A stretch of DNA of 64,000 nucleotides from Paludibaculum sp. (lineage in GTDB: Bacteria; Acidobacteriota; Terriglobia; Bryobacterales; Bryobacteraceae). The position numbers and the translations under genes are program-made. Where the stretch lies: contig JARKQJ010000079.1 in assembly GCA_029973955.1 (NCBI GenBank), positions 1 to 64,000 on the forward strand. The letters run 5' to 3'. The notes beneath the pieces were generated by a model, which made no database searches, was not told where the DNA came from, and worked only from the letters and a program-made list of their open reading frames with translations. Each line of letters begins with the position of its first letter. The first letter of the stretch is position 1. Positions 1 through 8,206 of the stretch are shown piece by piece.

Positions 1-256
1 CGGCTTCACGGTGGCCCCTGGACTTCGTCTCGGGGGATACGGCTTCACGGTGGCCCCTGGACTTCGTCTCGGGGGAACACGGCTTCATGGTGGCCCCTGG
101 ACTTCGTCTTGGGGGAACACGGCTTCACGGTGGCCCCTGGACTTCGTCTCGGGGGAACACGGCTTCATGGTGGCCCCTGGACTTCGTCTCGGGGGGATAC
201 GGCTCCATGGTGGCCCCGAGACTTCGTCTCGGGGGAATACGGCTTCACGGTGGCGG
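1..256. repeat. 40-bp tandem repeat array, hairpin-forming
   Basis: Six successive copies of a unit beginning GGCTTCACGGTGGCCCC start at 2, 41, 81, 121, 161 and 201, and a seventh begins at 241 and breaks off at about 254. Units are 40 bp except the first, which is 39. Base 1 matches the last base of a unit, so the array probably extends beyond the window. Because 40 is not a multiple of three, open frames across it rotate and I do not regard them as genes. Each unit holds an inverted repeat around a TTC loop. In the sixth unit (214-234) CCCCGAGAC-TTC-GTCTCGGGG is a perfect 9-bp stem; the other copies have CCCCTGGAC on the left, giving one mismatch and one G.T pair. The array abuts the stop codon of the minus-strand agmatine deiminase gene, so that transcript would run into it. 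Confidence 0.93.
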
Positions 257-257
257 G

Positions 258-1343
258 TCAGGCAGGCTCCTGCTGGGTGAGGCAGTGCAGCGAGCCGAAG
301 CCTAGGACCAAGTCGACGGCGTGGATTCCGACGACGGGGCGGTCTTTGAAGAGTTCGCCGAGGATGCCAAGGGCGACACGGTCGTTGACGTCGTTGAACG
401 TGGGGACGATGACGGCGGCATTGGAGATGTAGAAGTTGGCGTAGCTGGCCGGGAGGCGCTCGCCTTCGAAGTAGAGCGGCGAGGGCATGGGGAGAGCGAT
501 GACTTCCGGTTTGGAGCCGTCTTCGAGGCGGAGGCCGCCGATGCGCTCCCAGTTTTCGTTGAGCGGGCGGTAGTTGATGTCCTTGGGGTTGGATTCCCTG
601 ATCAGGACGAGGGTGGTGGGGTTGACGAAGCGGCAGATGTCGTCGATGTGGCCGTGGGTATCGTCGCCGACGGGGCCGGCGGCGAGCCAGCAGACGTTGG
701 TGACGCCGAGAGATTGCTTGAGGACCTCATCGAAGGCTTCGCGGCCGACGCCTGGGTTGCGGACCTGGGTGACGGGGTCGAGGTAGCATTCCTCGGTGGT
801 GAGGAGGGTGCCGCGGCCGTTCACTTCGATGCCGCCGCCTTCCAGGACGAAGGGTTTGCCGTCGAGGTGGATGTCGAAGAGTTTCTTATTCAGCAAACGG
901 GCGGCGGTGTCGGGGACTTTGCGGTCCTTCTGCCAGTCGGGGTATTTGGCCCAGGCGTTGAAGTGGAAGTGGACGATGGACTTTTCGCGGCGCGTGCCGG
1001 ACTGGCGGGTGATCCAGATGGGGCCGGTGTCGCGGGTCCAGCCGCGATTGGTGGGGTGGAGGATGAATTCGACGCGCTTCAACTGAGCGCCGGCCTTGGA
1101 GAGATAGGCGCGGGCGAGCTTTTCATCGGCGCGGCTGTTGACGAGAATACGAACGGTTTCGCCGGCCTCGATCTTGCGGACCATTTCGCCGTAGACCCAG
1201 CGGATGGTGTCGAGCTTGCCGGGCCAATCGGTCTCGTTGTGGGGCCAGCCAAGCCAGGTGGCCGAATGACGTTCCCACTCGGCGGGCATGCGGTAGCCGA
1301 GCGCGGCGGGCGTCTTTTCGGTCTTTGGAGTACGTTCTGCCAT
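258..1343 (-). CDS. aguA: agmatine deiminase
   Basis: Cytoplasmic enzyme of the Porphyromonas-type peptidyl-arginine deiminase fold, hydrolysing agmatine to N-carbamoylputrescine and ammonia on the route from arginine to putrescine. The protein is 361 residues from the chosen ATG, close to the family length. Diagnostic motifs are [11 protein letters not shown] near the N terminus, [20 protein letters not shown] near residue 230, and the C-terminal GSLHCLTQQ containing the presumed catalytic Cys354. The ATG at 1343 (MAERTPK) is preferred to upstream in-frame starts, which would overlap the divergent gene. Only 16 bp separate it from the divergent polyamine gene, so promoters must lie inside the neighbouring reading frames. 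No N-carbamoylputrescine amidase (aguB) is visible in the window. Confidence 0.93.
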   Translation of the reverse strand: MAERTPKTEKTPAALGYRMPAEWERHSATWLGWPHNETDWPGKLDTIRWVYGEMVRKIEAGETVRILVNSRADEKLARAYLSKAGAQLKRVEFILHPTNRGWTRDTGPIWITRQSGTRREKSIVHFHFNAWAKYPDWQKDRKVPDTAARLLNKKLFDIHLDGKPFVLEGGGIEVNGRGTLLTTEECYLDPVTQVRNPGVGREAFDEVLKQSLGVTNVCWLAAGPVGDDTHGHIDDICRFVNPTTLVLIRESNPKDINYRPLNENWERIGGLRLEDGSKPEVIALPMPSPLYFEGERLPASYANFYISNAAVIVPTFNDVNDRVALGILGELFKDRPVVGIHAVDLVLGFGSLHCLTQQEPA

Positions 1344-1359
1344 AATTGTATTGTCGACC

Positions 1360-2571
1360 ATGGCCACGAAATCCAAAACTACCCGCCGTTACCGCGAAGA
1401 CATGACGGAGATGCCGGACTGGCTGAAGCAGAAGAAATGCCCGATGAGGGAGAAGTTCCTCGCCGGCCAGCGCATCATGCCGAAGAACCTGACAGGGAAG
1501 GAGAAGCTTGCCGAGATCATCGACAACACCTTCCTGGCTTACAATTCGGCGCGCCTGAAGGAAGGCGCGCGGCTGTTCACGCAGAAGATGCTGGAGCCGG
1601 ACGTGACGATCGGCATGAGCCTCTCCGGGGCATTGACGCCGGCCGGACTGGGCGCATCCTCGATTGTGCCGCTGATCAAAGCGGGCTTCGTGGACTGGAT
1701 TGTCGCCACGGGCGCAAACCTTTACCACGACCTGCATTTCGCCCTGAACTATCCGGTGCACGTGGGTGACTTCCGGATGGACGATACGCAGCTCCGCGAC
1801 AACGACATCGTGCGCGTGTACGACGTGCTGATGGGCTACAGCGACTGCCTGATGGCGACGGACGAGATTCTGCGCGAGATCCTGGTGCAGCCGGAGTTCC
1901 AGAAAGAGATGGGCACGGCCGAACTGCACCACCTGCTGGGCAAGTACGCGGCGGAGTGGGAGCGCAAGGCGGGGCTGAAAGACGTCTCCGTGCTGGCGGC
2001 GGCTTACCGCGCGGGCGTGCCTTGCTACACGTCGTCGCCGGGCGACTCGACGATCGGCATGAACGTGGCGGGCGTGGAGCTGCGCGGCAACAAGCTGCGG
2101 ATGAACCCGTCGATCGACGTCAACGAGACGACGGCGTTCGTGCTGGCGGCCAAGCGCGGCGGCGGCAAGAGCGCCGTTGTGCTGTGGGGCGGCGGCAGCC
2201 CGAAGAACTTCATGCTGCAGACTGAGCCGCAGATCCAGGAAGTGCTGCGCATCAAGGAATACGGCCAGGACTACTTCCTACAGGTGACCGACGCGCGTCC
2301 TGACACGGGCGGGCTGAGCGGCGCGACGCCGAGCGAAGCGGTGAGTTGGGGCAAGGTGGATCCCGACCGGCTGCCGGACGCCGTGGTCTGCTACACCGAC
2401 ACTACGATTGCGATGCCGCTGCTGACCAGCTACGCGCTGGCGAAGCATCCGAAGCGGAAGTTGCGGCGGCTGTATGACCAGCGCGGGGCGATGGTGAAGG
2501 CGCTCACCAAGGAGTACTTCAAACACAACCAGGTGAAGATGCTGGACGGCTCCGAGCCGGTATTCGACTAG
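1360..2571 (+). CDS. deoxyhypusine synthase-like protein (probable homospermidine synthase type)
   Basis: A 403-residue member of the deoxyhypusine synthase family, NAD-dependent enzymes that transfer an aminobutyl group from spermidine or putrescine. The stretch [16 protein letters not shown] carries the lysine (Lys332) equivalent to the catalytic lysine of eukaryotic deoxyhypusine synthase, and [12 protein letters not shown] is typical of the cofactor region. Bacteria have no eIF5A, and bacterial members of this family have been linked to homospermidine-type polyamine synthesis; that role here is inference. The neighbours support it: an ornithine-type decarboxylase follows after one base and agmatine deiminase is divergent. 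The ATG at 1360 is chosen over a TTG at 1351, which would add three residues; neither has a clear ribosome-binding site. Confidence 0.88.
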   Translation: MATKSKTTRRYREDMTEMPDWLKQKKCPMREKFLAGQRIMPKNLTGKEKLAEIIDNTFLAYNSARLKEGARLFTQKMLEPDVTIGMSLSGALTPAGLGASSIVPLIKAGFVDWIVATGANLYHDLHFALNYPVHVGDFRMDDTQLRDNDIVRVYDVLMGYSDCLMATDEILREILVQPEFQKEMGTAELHHLLGKYAAEWERKAGLKDVSVLAAAYRAGVPCYTSSPGDSTIGMNVAGVELRGNKLRMNPSIDVNETTAFVLAAKRGGGKSAVVLWGGGSPKNFMLQTEPQIQEVLRIKEYGQDYFLQVTDARPDTGGLSGATPSEAVSWGKVDPDRLPDAVVCYTDTTIAMPLLTSYALAKHPKRKLRRLYDQRGAMVKALTKEYFKHNQVKMLDGSEPVFD

Positions 2572-2572
2572 A

Positions 2573-3706
2573 ATGACCGCGCGACAGCTTCAGGCGATCG
2601 CTCAGGAACACGGCACACCCGTGGTTGTGATCGACCACGACGAGATCCGGCGGAACTTTCGCGAGTTCCGCCGGCATCTGCCGAAGGTGCAGCCGTATTA
2701 CGCGGTGAAGGCGAACCCGGCGCCGGAGATCATCGAAACGCTGTACCACGAGGGAGCAAGTTTCGACGTGGCGTCGCTGCCGGAGTTCCTGCTGGTGTAT
2801 CGCAACATCAAGCGGCTTTCGGCAAAGGAGCGGCAGGACTTCGTGTGGGACAAGATCGTCTACGCGAATCCGATCAAGCCGCAGAAGACGCTGGAGGCGC
2901 TGAACAAGTACAAGCCGCTGGTGACGTACGACAACCTGGATGAGCTGATGAAGATCCAGAAGTACGCTCCGAAGGCGGGGGTGGCGCTACGCCTGAGGGT
3001 GCCGAATACAGGTTCGATGGTGGAGCTTTCCTCGAAGTTCGGCTGCGACCCGGGGGAGGCGCTGGAGCTGATCCTGAAGGCGTTCAAGATGGGGCTGACG
3101 GTGGAGGGCGTGAGCTTCCACGTGGGCAGCCAGTGCATCAACGACGACAATTTCGTGCAGGCGCTGAACATTGCGGCGGCGGTGCTGGACGAGGCGCGGG
3201 TCCACGGGCACGAGATCAAGATCCTGGACATCGGTGGCGGCTTCCCTGCCCCGTACAACGCGCAGGTGCCGGCGATCGACGCGCTGGCGCGCAAGCTGAA
3301 CGCGGAGATCGACCGGCTGTTCGGCCCGGAGATCGAGATTCTGGCCGAGCCGGGGCGCTACATGGTGGCGTCGGCGGCGACGCTGGTGGCTACGGTGATC
3401 GGCCGGACGCACCGCGACGGCAAAACCTGCTACTACATCGACGACAGCGTGTACCACACGTTTTCCGGGATGATCTTCGACCACTGCCAGTATCCGATTA
3501 AGAGTTTCAAAAGCGGCAAGACGGAGGTGTGCTCGGTCTTCGGGCAGACCTGCGACGGGCTGGACACGATCTCGCAATCGGAAGAGCTGCCGCGGCTGGA
3601 GATCGGTGACTCTGTTTACGCCGAGAACATCGGCGCCTATTCCAACGCCAGTTCCACCCACTTCAACGGCTTCCCGCCGGCGAAAGTGGTCCACGTAAAT
3701 CGCTGA
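2573..3706 (+). CDS. type III PLP-dependent ornithine/lysine decarboxylase
   Basis: Fold-III pyridoxal-phosphate decarboxylase of 377 residues, with an N-terminal TIM barrel and C-terminal beta domain. Lys46 in YYAVKAN is the Schiff-base lysine, EGVSFHVGSQC and ILDIGGGFP line the cofactor site, AEPGRYMV binds the phosphate, and Cys327 in GQTCDGLD is the catalytic cysteine of ornithine decarboxylases. These favour ornithine (or lysine) over diaminopimelate or arginine as substrate; the exact preference cannot be read from sequence alone. The start codon lies one base after the stop of the deoxyhypusine-synthase-like gene (TAGAATG), so the two are co-transcribed. The product, putrescine, would be a natural substrate for that neighbour. 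Confidence 0.9.
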   Translation: MTARQLQAIAQEHGTPVVVIDHDEIRRNFREFRRHLPKVQPYYAVKANPAPEIIETLYHEGASFDVASLPEFLLVYRNIKRLSAKERQDFVWDKIVYANPIKPQKTLEALNKYKPLVTYDNLDELMKIQKYAPKAGVALRLRVPNTGSMVELSSKFGCDPGEALELILKAFKMGLTVEGVSFHVGSQCINDDNFVQALNIAAAVLDEARVHGHEIKILDIGGGFPAPYNAQVPAIDALARKLNAEIDRLFGPEIEILAEPGRYMVASAATLVATVIGRTHRDGKTCYYIDDSVYHTFSGMIFDHCQYPIKSFKSGKTEVCSVFGQTCDGLDTISQSEELPRLEIGDSVYAENIGAYSNASSTHFNGFPPAKVVHVNR

Positions 3707-3710
3707 GACT

Positions 3711-4445
3711 GTGAGTCCTTTCGCGCTCATCGCCGGAACGCTGTTACTGGCAGGGGTGTTGTGCGCGGACAGCCGCAACCAGGAGTTTTCAGACTTCACG
3801 ACGCCGCTGCCGGTGAAGCCGGGCGACACACTGGTGATCGGCGTAGTAGGCGGATGGGAGCGCTGGGACAACCCGGTGCGGTGCGTGCGGCGGACGGCGA
3901 TCGTGGTGAAGCGTCAGAATCTGCCGGGCGTGCAGGTGGAGACGGTAGAGAACCACAAGTTGGAACTGGCCGAGGAACTGGCCAGAAAAGCGTTCGATTT
4001 CAACCGGGACGGGGTGGTCTCCAAAGAGGAAGCGGCGAAGGCGCGCGTGGTGGTGTTTGGGCAGAGCATGGGGGGACGCGCGGCGCTGGAGCTATGCAGG
4101 ACGCTGGAGGGGATGGGCATCCAGGTGCGGCTGCTGATTGTGGTGGACGCATTCGGCAAGGACAGCTACGTTGTGCCGGCGAACGTGCGGGAGGCGGCGA
4201 ACTGGTTTCAAAGGGATCACCTGGTGCTGAAGGGCGCGCCGGAGCTCACGGCGGCGGATCCGCACAGGACGCGGATTCTGGAGAACACGCAGATCTCGTT
4301 CAAAGGCCGGAAAGACGCGCAGGCATACGAGCTTTCGTTCGTACAGCGGCAACTGATGGACGAGCACGCGCGCATGGAGTACGTGCCGGAGCTGTGGGGC
4401 AAGATCGAGCGGATGCTTATTGAAGCAGCGCGCGCACGCGACTGA
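3711..4445 (+). CDS. secreted alpha/beta-hydrolase-like protein with an EF-hand loop
   Basis: A 244-residue protein starting at GTG, with a hydrophobic signal peptide (residues 1-18, cleavage probably after VLCA). The order VVVFGQSMGGRAALEL around Ser119 gives a GxSxG-like nucleophile elbow followed by a helix, as in alpha/beta hydrolases and lipases. Residues 96-107 read DFNRDGVVSKEE, a textbook 12-residue EF-hand calcium loop sitting about 12 residues before the elbow. A single loop rather than a pair is seen. The catalytic acid and histidine are not obvious, so the enzymatic role is tentative. It begins four bases after the decarboxylase and overlaps the convergent phosphodiesterase gene by 29 bp. 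Confidence 0.75.
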   Translation: MSPFALIAGTLLLAGVLCADSRNQEFSDFTTPLPVKPGDTLVIGVVGGWERWDNPVRCVRRTAIVVKRQNLPGVQVETVENHKLELAEELARKAFDFNRDGVVSKEEAAKARVVVFGQSMGGRAALELCRTLEGMGIQVRLLIVVDAFGKDSYVVPANVREAANWFQRDHLVLKGAPELTAADPHRTRILENTQISFKGRKDAQAYELSFVQRQLMDEHARMEYVPELWGKIERMLIEAARARD

Positions 4446-5610
4446 AGTCGGCGTCGAGACCGGGCGGGGGCTTCAAGCCGAGCAGGCGGCAGAGGAGCGC
4501 GTAGACATCGACGGTCTGGGCGGGCGGAATGAGGGCGCCGCGGCGGAAGGCGGGACCGATGCCGGTGAGCATGCCGCGCATCTGCGGGTATTTCTCCGGA
4601 TCGTAGCCGTGCATCCCTTTGAGATCGGGAACGGGCTTGGCGGCGGGGTCTCCGGGGGGCACAACGTAAATGATGGAAGGTGTTTTGGGGGTGAGGATGA
4701 GGTCGCCGATGCGCGGGTTGCCCTGGTAGTGGAGATGGGCAGGCACTTCGGAGGCGCGCCAGACGTTGATTTCGGGGGCGTTTTTGAGGAGTTCGGTGCG
4801 AACGCGTTCGGGATCGTCGCAGTAGAGCATAGTCATGGGGGCTTCGTTGGCGGCGCGGCAGCCGGCGAAGTTGGCGCGGGGGGTGAGGTCGATGTTACTT
4901 TCGACGGCGATCTGGCCGTGATCGGAGAGCAGGACGATGTTGAGGTTGGGCTGGATGGCGCGGGCGCGCTGAACCAGGGCGCCGACGGAGGCGTCTACCA
5001 TGGCGATGGCGGCTTTGGTGTCGGGAGAGTCCGGGCCGGTGCGATGGCCGGCTGAATCGACGTCGCTGAAGTAGACGATGACGAGGCCGGGCTTCAGCGG
5101 GCCCTCCATGCGAAGCCACTGTTCCACCTGGGCGATACGTTCCTCATGAGGGACGCGGCCGTCGTACTTCTTCCAATAAGTGGGGCGTTTGCCGCCGATC
5201 TCGGCGTCAGTACCGGGCCAGAAGAAAGTGGCGGCATGGACGCCCTGCGCTTCGGCCAGCAGCCAGATCGGGTCGCCGCCGTACCATTCCCCTTCTGAGG
5301 CAGTGGAGGTGTAGCTGAAGCCGCGGTTCTTCTGGCGGTCGAAGAACATCATGGCGACGATGCCGTGGCGCGCCGGGTAGAGGCCGGTGGCCATGGAGTG
5401 GAAGTTGGGGAAGGTGGTGGAGGGGAAGGCGGGGATGAGGCCCTGAACGCTGGCGCCCTGTTTCTGGAGCGCGAGGATGTGGGTGGCGTTCTCGCGCTGG
5501 GCGAAGTCTGAGCGGAAGCCGTCGACGGCGATGACGAGCACGGGAGGTGCCGCGGAGAGGGTAACGGAGAGGATGGCGAGAAGAAGCAGGCAGGAGCGCA
5601 TCCCTTTCAT
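4417..5610 (-). CDS. type I phosphodiesterase/nucleotide pyrophosphatase (ENPP family)
   Basis: A 397-residue secreted member of the alkaline-phosphatase superfamily with a signal peptide ending near SAA (residues 19-21). Metal and catalytic signatures are in the expected order: VIAVDGFR with Asp30, the nucleophile Thr66 immediately before FPNF in a stretch that continues with TGLYPARHGI, DVDSAGHRTGP, SDHGQ and GMHGYDP. Family members cleave phosphodiester or pyrophosphate bonds in nucleotides or phospholipid head groups; the substrate here is unknown. It stands alone on the minus strand, with a short gap to the divergent PL6 gene at 5646, which must share a promoter region of only 35 bp. Confidence 0.9.
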   Translation of the reverse strand: MKGMRSCLLLLAILSVTLSAAPPVLVIAVDGFRSDFAQRENATHILALQKQGASVQGLIPAFPSTTFPNFHSMATGLYPARHGIVAMMFFDRQKNRGFSYTSTASEGEWYGGDPIWLLAEAQGVHAATFFWPGTDAEIGGKRPTYWKKYDGRVPHEERIAQVEQWLRMEGPLKPGLVIVYFSDVDSAGHRTGPDSPDTKAAIAMVDASVGALVQRARAIQPNLNIVLLSDHGQIAVESNIDLTPRANFAGCRAANEAPMTMLYCDDPERVRTELLKNAPEINVWRASEVPAHLHYQGNPRIGDLILTPKTPSIIYVVPPGDPAAKPVPDLKGMHGYDPEKYPQMRGMLTGIGPAFRRGALIPPAQTVDVYALLCRLLGLKPPPGLDADFSRVRALLQ

Positions 5611-5645
5611 TATGACCGGGGCGGCGGGAGTAGACTGAATCTGCC

Positions 5646-6962
5646 ATGCAGTTTACAAGACGAGGATTCCTGGCCGCGGCGCCGTTCTTGAAGGTGGCAC
5701 GGGCGGCCGAGAGCGGCGTGCGGGTGGGTTCGCCGGCAGAGTTGACGGCGGCGTTGAAGCAGGCCCGGCCGGGCGATGTCATCTTGCTGGCGCAGGGTGA
5801 GTGGAAGGACGCGGACCTGCTGGTGGAAGTGCAGGGCGAAGAAGAAGCGCCTATCCGAGTGCTGGCCGAAGCACCGGGGCGCACGGTACTGACGGGACTC
5901 TCGCGGCTGCGGCTGGCGGGGCGCTACACGAGAGTGGAAGGCCTACTGTTCCAGGGGTGCACTTATCCGGGCGACCTGATTCAGTTCCGCTCCTCCTCCA
6001 CGAAACTGGCGCGCGGCTGCAAACTGCTGGACTGCGCGATTGTGGACTGCAACCCCGAAGACCCGGAGCTGACGACCCGCTGGGTCTCGATCTACGGAAG
6101 CTGGAACGAGGTGGCGCGCTGCTATGTAGCCGGCAAGAAGAACATCGGCACGACGCTGGTGGTCTGGTTGAACGGCGAGCCGAACTACCACCGGATCGGA
6201 GAGTGCTGGTTCGGCCCGCGGGCGCTGCTGGGTGTGAATGGCGGAGAGACGATCCGGGTGGGCGACTCGGCAACGAGTATGCAGGACTCGGTGAGCGTGG
6301 TGGAGAACAACTATTTCGAGCGGTGCGACGGCGAGATCGAGGCGATCTCGAACAAGAGCTGCGGCAACATCTACCAATCGAATTTCTTCGACCGCTGCGA
6401 GGCGACACTGACGCTGCGGCACGGCAATCGCTGCCGGGTGGAGGGCAACCACTTCCACGGCGGCGGCTCAAAGAGCGCGGGGGGCATCCGGATTATCGGC
6501 GAGGGGCACGTGGTGGTAAACAATCTGATTGAAGCGTGCAATGGAACGGGCTTCAGGTCGGCGATCTCGGTGGTGAACGGTCTGCCGGACTCGCCGCTGA
6601 ACGGCTACATGCAGGTGAAGGCCGCGCTGATCGCGCACAACACGATCATCGACTGCGCGCAGCCGGTAGCGGTGGGGATCAACGGCGGGAACGCGAGCCT
6701 GACGCTGCCGCCGGAGGATGTGCGCGTGGCGGCGAACAGGATCGGCAGCAGTCAGGAGTTCGAACGCGCGGCCGATGGCGTGCCGCGTCCGCTGGTGTGG
6801 CGGCTGACGGAGGAGCAGGTGGCGGAGGTGACTGAAGACATCGACGGGCAGCGGCGTCCGGAGGGCAGGCAGGAGGGCTGTGACGAGCCGCCGGATGGGA
6901 CGCGGCTGCGCTGGCGATGGGCTGCGGACACGGCGGGTCCGAACTGGTGGCCGCGCGGATAG
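5646..6962 (+). CDS. polysaccharide lyase family 6 (alginate lyase/chondroitinase-B-like)
   Basis: A 438-residue secreted right-handed beta-helix lyase. The N terminus MQFTRRGFLAAAPFLK is Tat-like. The motifs ISNKSCGN (Lys237) and TLRHGNRC (Arg258) match the catalytic lysine and arginine of PL6, and the 21-residue spacing equals that between Lys250 and Arg271 of Pedobacter chondroitinase B. The repeating pattern of NNYF and SNFF turns is typical of the helix coils. Expected substrate is a uronic-acid polymer such as alginate or dermatan sulfate, released as 4,5-unsaturated oligosaccharides. The last 50 residues are rich in charged residues and Trp and look like a non-conserved extension. Confidence 0.87.
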   Translation: MQFTRRGFLAAAPFLKVARAAESGVRVGSPAELTAALKQARPGDVILLAQGEWKDADLLVEVQGEEEAPIRVLAEAPGRTVLTGLSRLRLAGRYTRVEGLLFQGCTYPGDLIQFRSSSTKLARGCKLLDCAIVDCNPEDPELTTRWVSIYGSWNEVARCYVAGKKNIGTTLVVWLNGEPNYHRIGECWFGPRALLGVNGGETIRVGDSATSMQDSVSVVENNYFERCDGEIEAISNKSCGNIYQSNFFDRCEATLTLRHGNRCRVEGNHFHGGGSKSAGGIRIIGEGHVVVNNLIEACNGTGFRSAISVVNGLPDSPLNGYMQVKAALIAHNTIIDCAQPVAVGINGGNASLTLPPEDVRVAANRIGSSQEFERAADGVPRPLVWRLTEEQVAEVTEDIDGQRRPEGRQEGCDEPPDGTRLRWRWAADTAGPNWWPRG

Positions 6963-7021
6963 CCGGACGGTGGCTGATGGCGTGTTCGCAGTAGAATGAC
7001 AGAGTCCGAAAGGAGTCAGTC

Positions 7022-8206
7022 ATGCCATCGAGCAGGCGCACGTTCCTGGTGAGTTCCGCGGGCGCGGCGGCATTGCGGGGTGCGGCCGGGGACAGGATCA
7101 GAGTGGCGATGATCGGGGCCGGTGGACGCGGGCGGGACCACTTCAACATGGTGCGCACGTCTGGCGAGAACGCGACCATTGCGGCGGTGTGCGACGTGTG
7201 GAAGGTGAACCGCGAAGCCATGGCGGCGAGCGTGCAGAAAGAGTTCGGCGCGGCGCCGAAACAGACGACGCGCTATCAGGACGTGCTGGCGATGAAGGAC
7301 ATCGACGCGGTGCTGATCGCCACGCCGGACGTGACGCATCCGAAGATTCTGGCCGACGCCGTGGCGGCGGGCAAAGACGTATACGTGGAGAAGCCGTTCG
7401 CGGTGGACATTGCGGACGCGCGGATGGCGTACCAGGCGGTGAAGGCGTCGAAGCAGGTGGTGCAGGTGGGCACGCAGCGGCGGAGCGATCCGGGGCTGAT
7501 GGCGGCGGCGAAGCTGATTCACGAAGGCGCGATCGGGAAGGTGACGCGCGTATCGATGGAGTATCACTTCCAGGAGCCGCGCTGGCGGCGCGACTATCAC
7601 ATGATCCGGGCGGAGGACATCGACTGGGAGGCGTTCCAGTTCGGCGGGCGGATCCAGGGCCCGTTCGACGCGCGGAAGTTCCGCGAGTGGCAGCTCTTCA
7701 GCGATGCGACGTCGGGCATCGCGGGGCTGTGGCTGTGCCACTTCAGCGACATGATGGCGTGGTACCTGAACGATCCCTATCCGCAGGGCGTGATGTCGAT
7801 GGGCGGGGTGTACCTGTGGAAAGACGGGCGGGAGACGAGCGACGTTTTCCAGTCGATGCTGGAGTACAAGGACTGCCTGATCACGTTCGCCATGAGTTTG
7901 ACCAACGCGGCGGGGAGCAGGCACCTGTGGTTCGGGACGAAGGGAGTGCTGGATCCGGAGGCACTGAAGGTGACGGGCGACGGCAGCAAGGATCCAGACC
8001 GGGTGATGGAGCCGTACCCGATCAAGAAAGCGGAGGGGGTGGAATCGCATATGGCGAACTTCTTCCGCTGCATCAGGACACGCGGGACGCCGCGGGCACC
8101 GGTGGAGGCGGGCTTTTCGCACGCTGTGGCGGGATGCATGGCGGCGGTGTCGCTGCAGACGGGACGGAAGACGAAGTTTAACCGGGAGACTTTGGAGATC
8201 GTATGA
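7022..8206 (+). CDS. Tat-exported Gfo/Idh/MocA family oxidoreductase
   Basis: A 394-residue NAD(P)-dependent sugar oxidoreductase family protein. A twin-arginine N terminus (SSRRTFLVSSAGAAAL) precedes the Rossmann motif VAMIGAGGRGRDH at about residue 27. The signature EKPFAVD follows at about residue 120, and the C-terminal half has the alpha/beta fold of the family. A good ribosome-binding site (AAAGGAG, 7011-7017) precedes the ATG. It is the first gene of a three-gene operon: the stop overlaps the next start (ATGA at 8203) and the third gene overlaps the second by 8 bp. Export implies action on an extracytoplasmic sugar or glycoside; the substrate is not predictable. Confidence 0.9.
   Translation: MPSSRRTFLVSSAGAAALRGAAGDRIRVAMIGAGGRGRDHFNMVRTSGENATIAAVCDVWKVNREAMAASVQKEFGAAPKQTTRYQDVLAMKDIDAVLIATPDVTHPKILADAVAAGKDVYVEKPFAVDIADARMAYQAVKASKQVVQVGTQRRSDPGLMAAAKLIHEGAIGKVTRVSMEYHFQEPRWRRDYHMIRAEDIDWEAFQFGGRIQGPFDARKFREWQLFSDATSGIAGLWLCHFSDMMAWYLNDPYPQGVMSMGGVYLWKDGRETSDVFQSMLEYKDCLITFAMSLTNAAGSRHLWFGTKGVLDPEALKVTGDGSKDPDRVMEPYPIKKAEGVESHMANFFRCIRTRGTPRAPVEAGFSHAVAGCMAAVSLQTGRKTKFNRETLEIV

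Noticed and set aside
1..256. CRISPR array at the left edge
   Set aside because: Units are contiguous with no unique spacers, so it is a simple tandem repeat.
11..432. Several overlapping open frames across the left-edge repeat
   Set aside because: The 40-bp period shifts frame each copy and the predicted proteins only echo the repeat; no ribosome-binding site or known domain.
321..1769. Long plus-strand frame opposite agmatine deiminase
   Set aside because: It is the antisense of a clear enzyme gene and its composition (runs of Gly, Asp, Val, Glu) is the usual by-product of high-GC codon bias.
1360..2571. True deoxyhypusine synthase modifying eIF5A
   Set aside because: Bacteria lack eIF5A; operon context points to polyamine synthesis instead.
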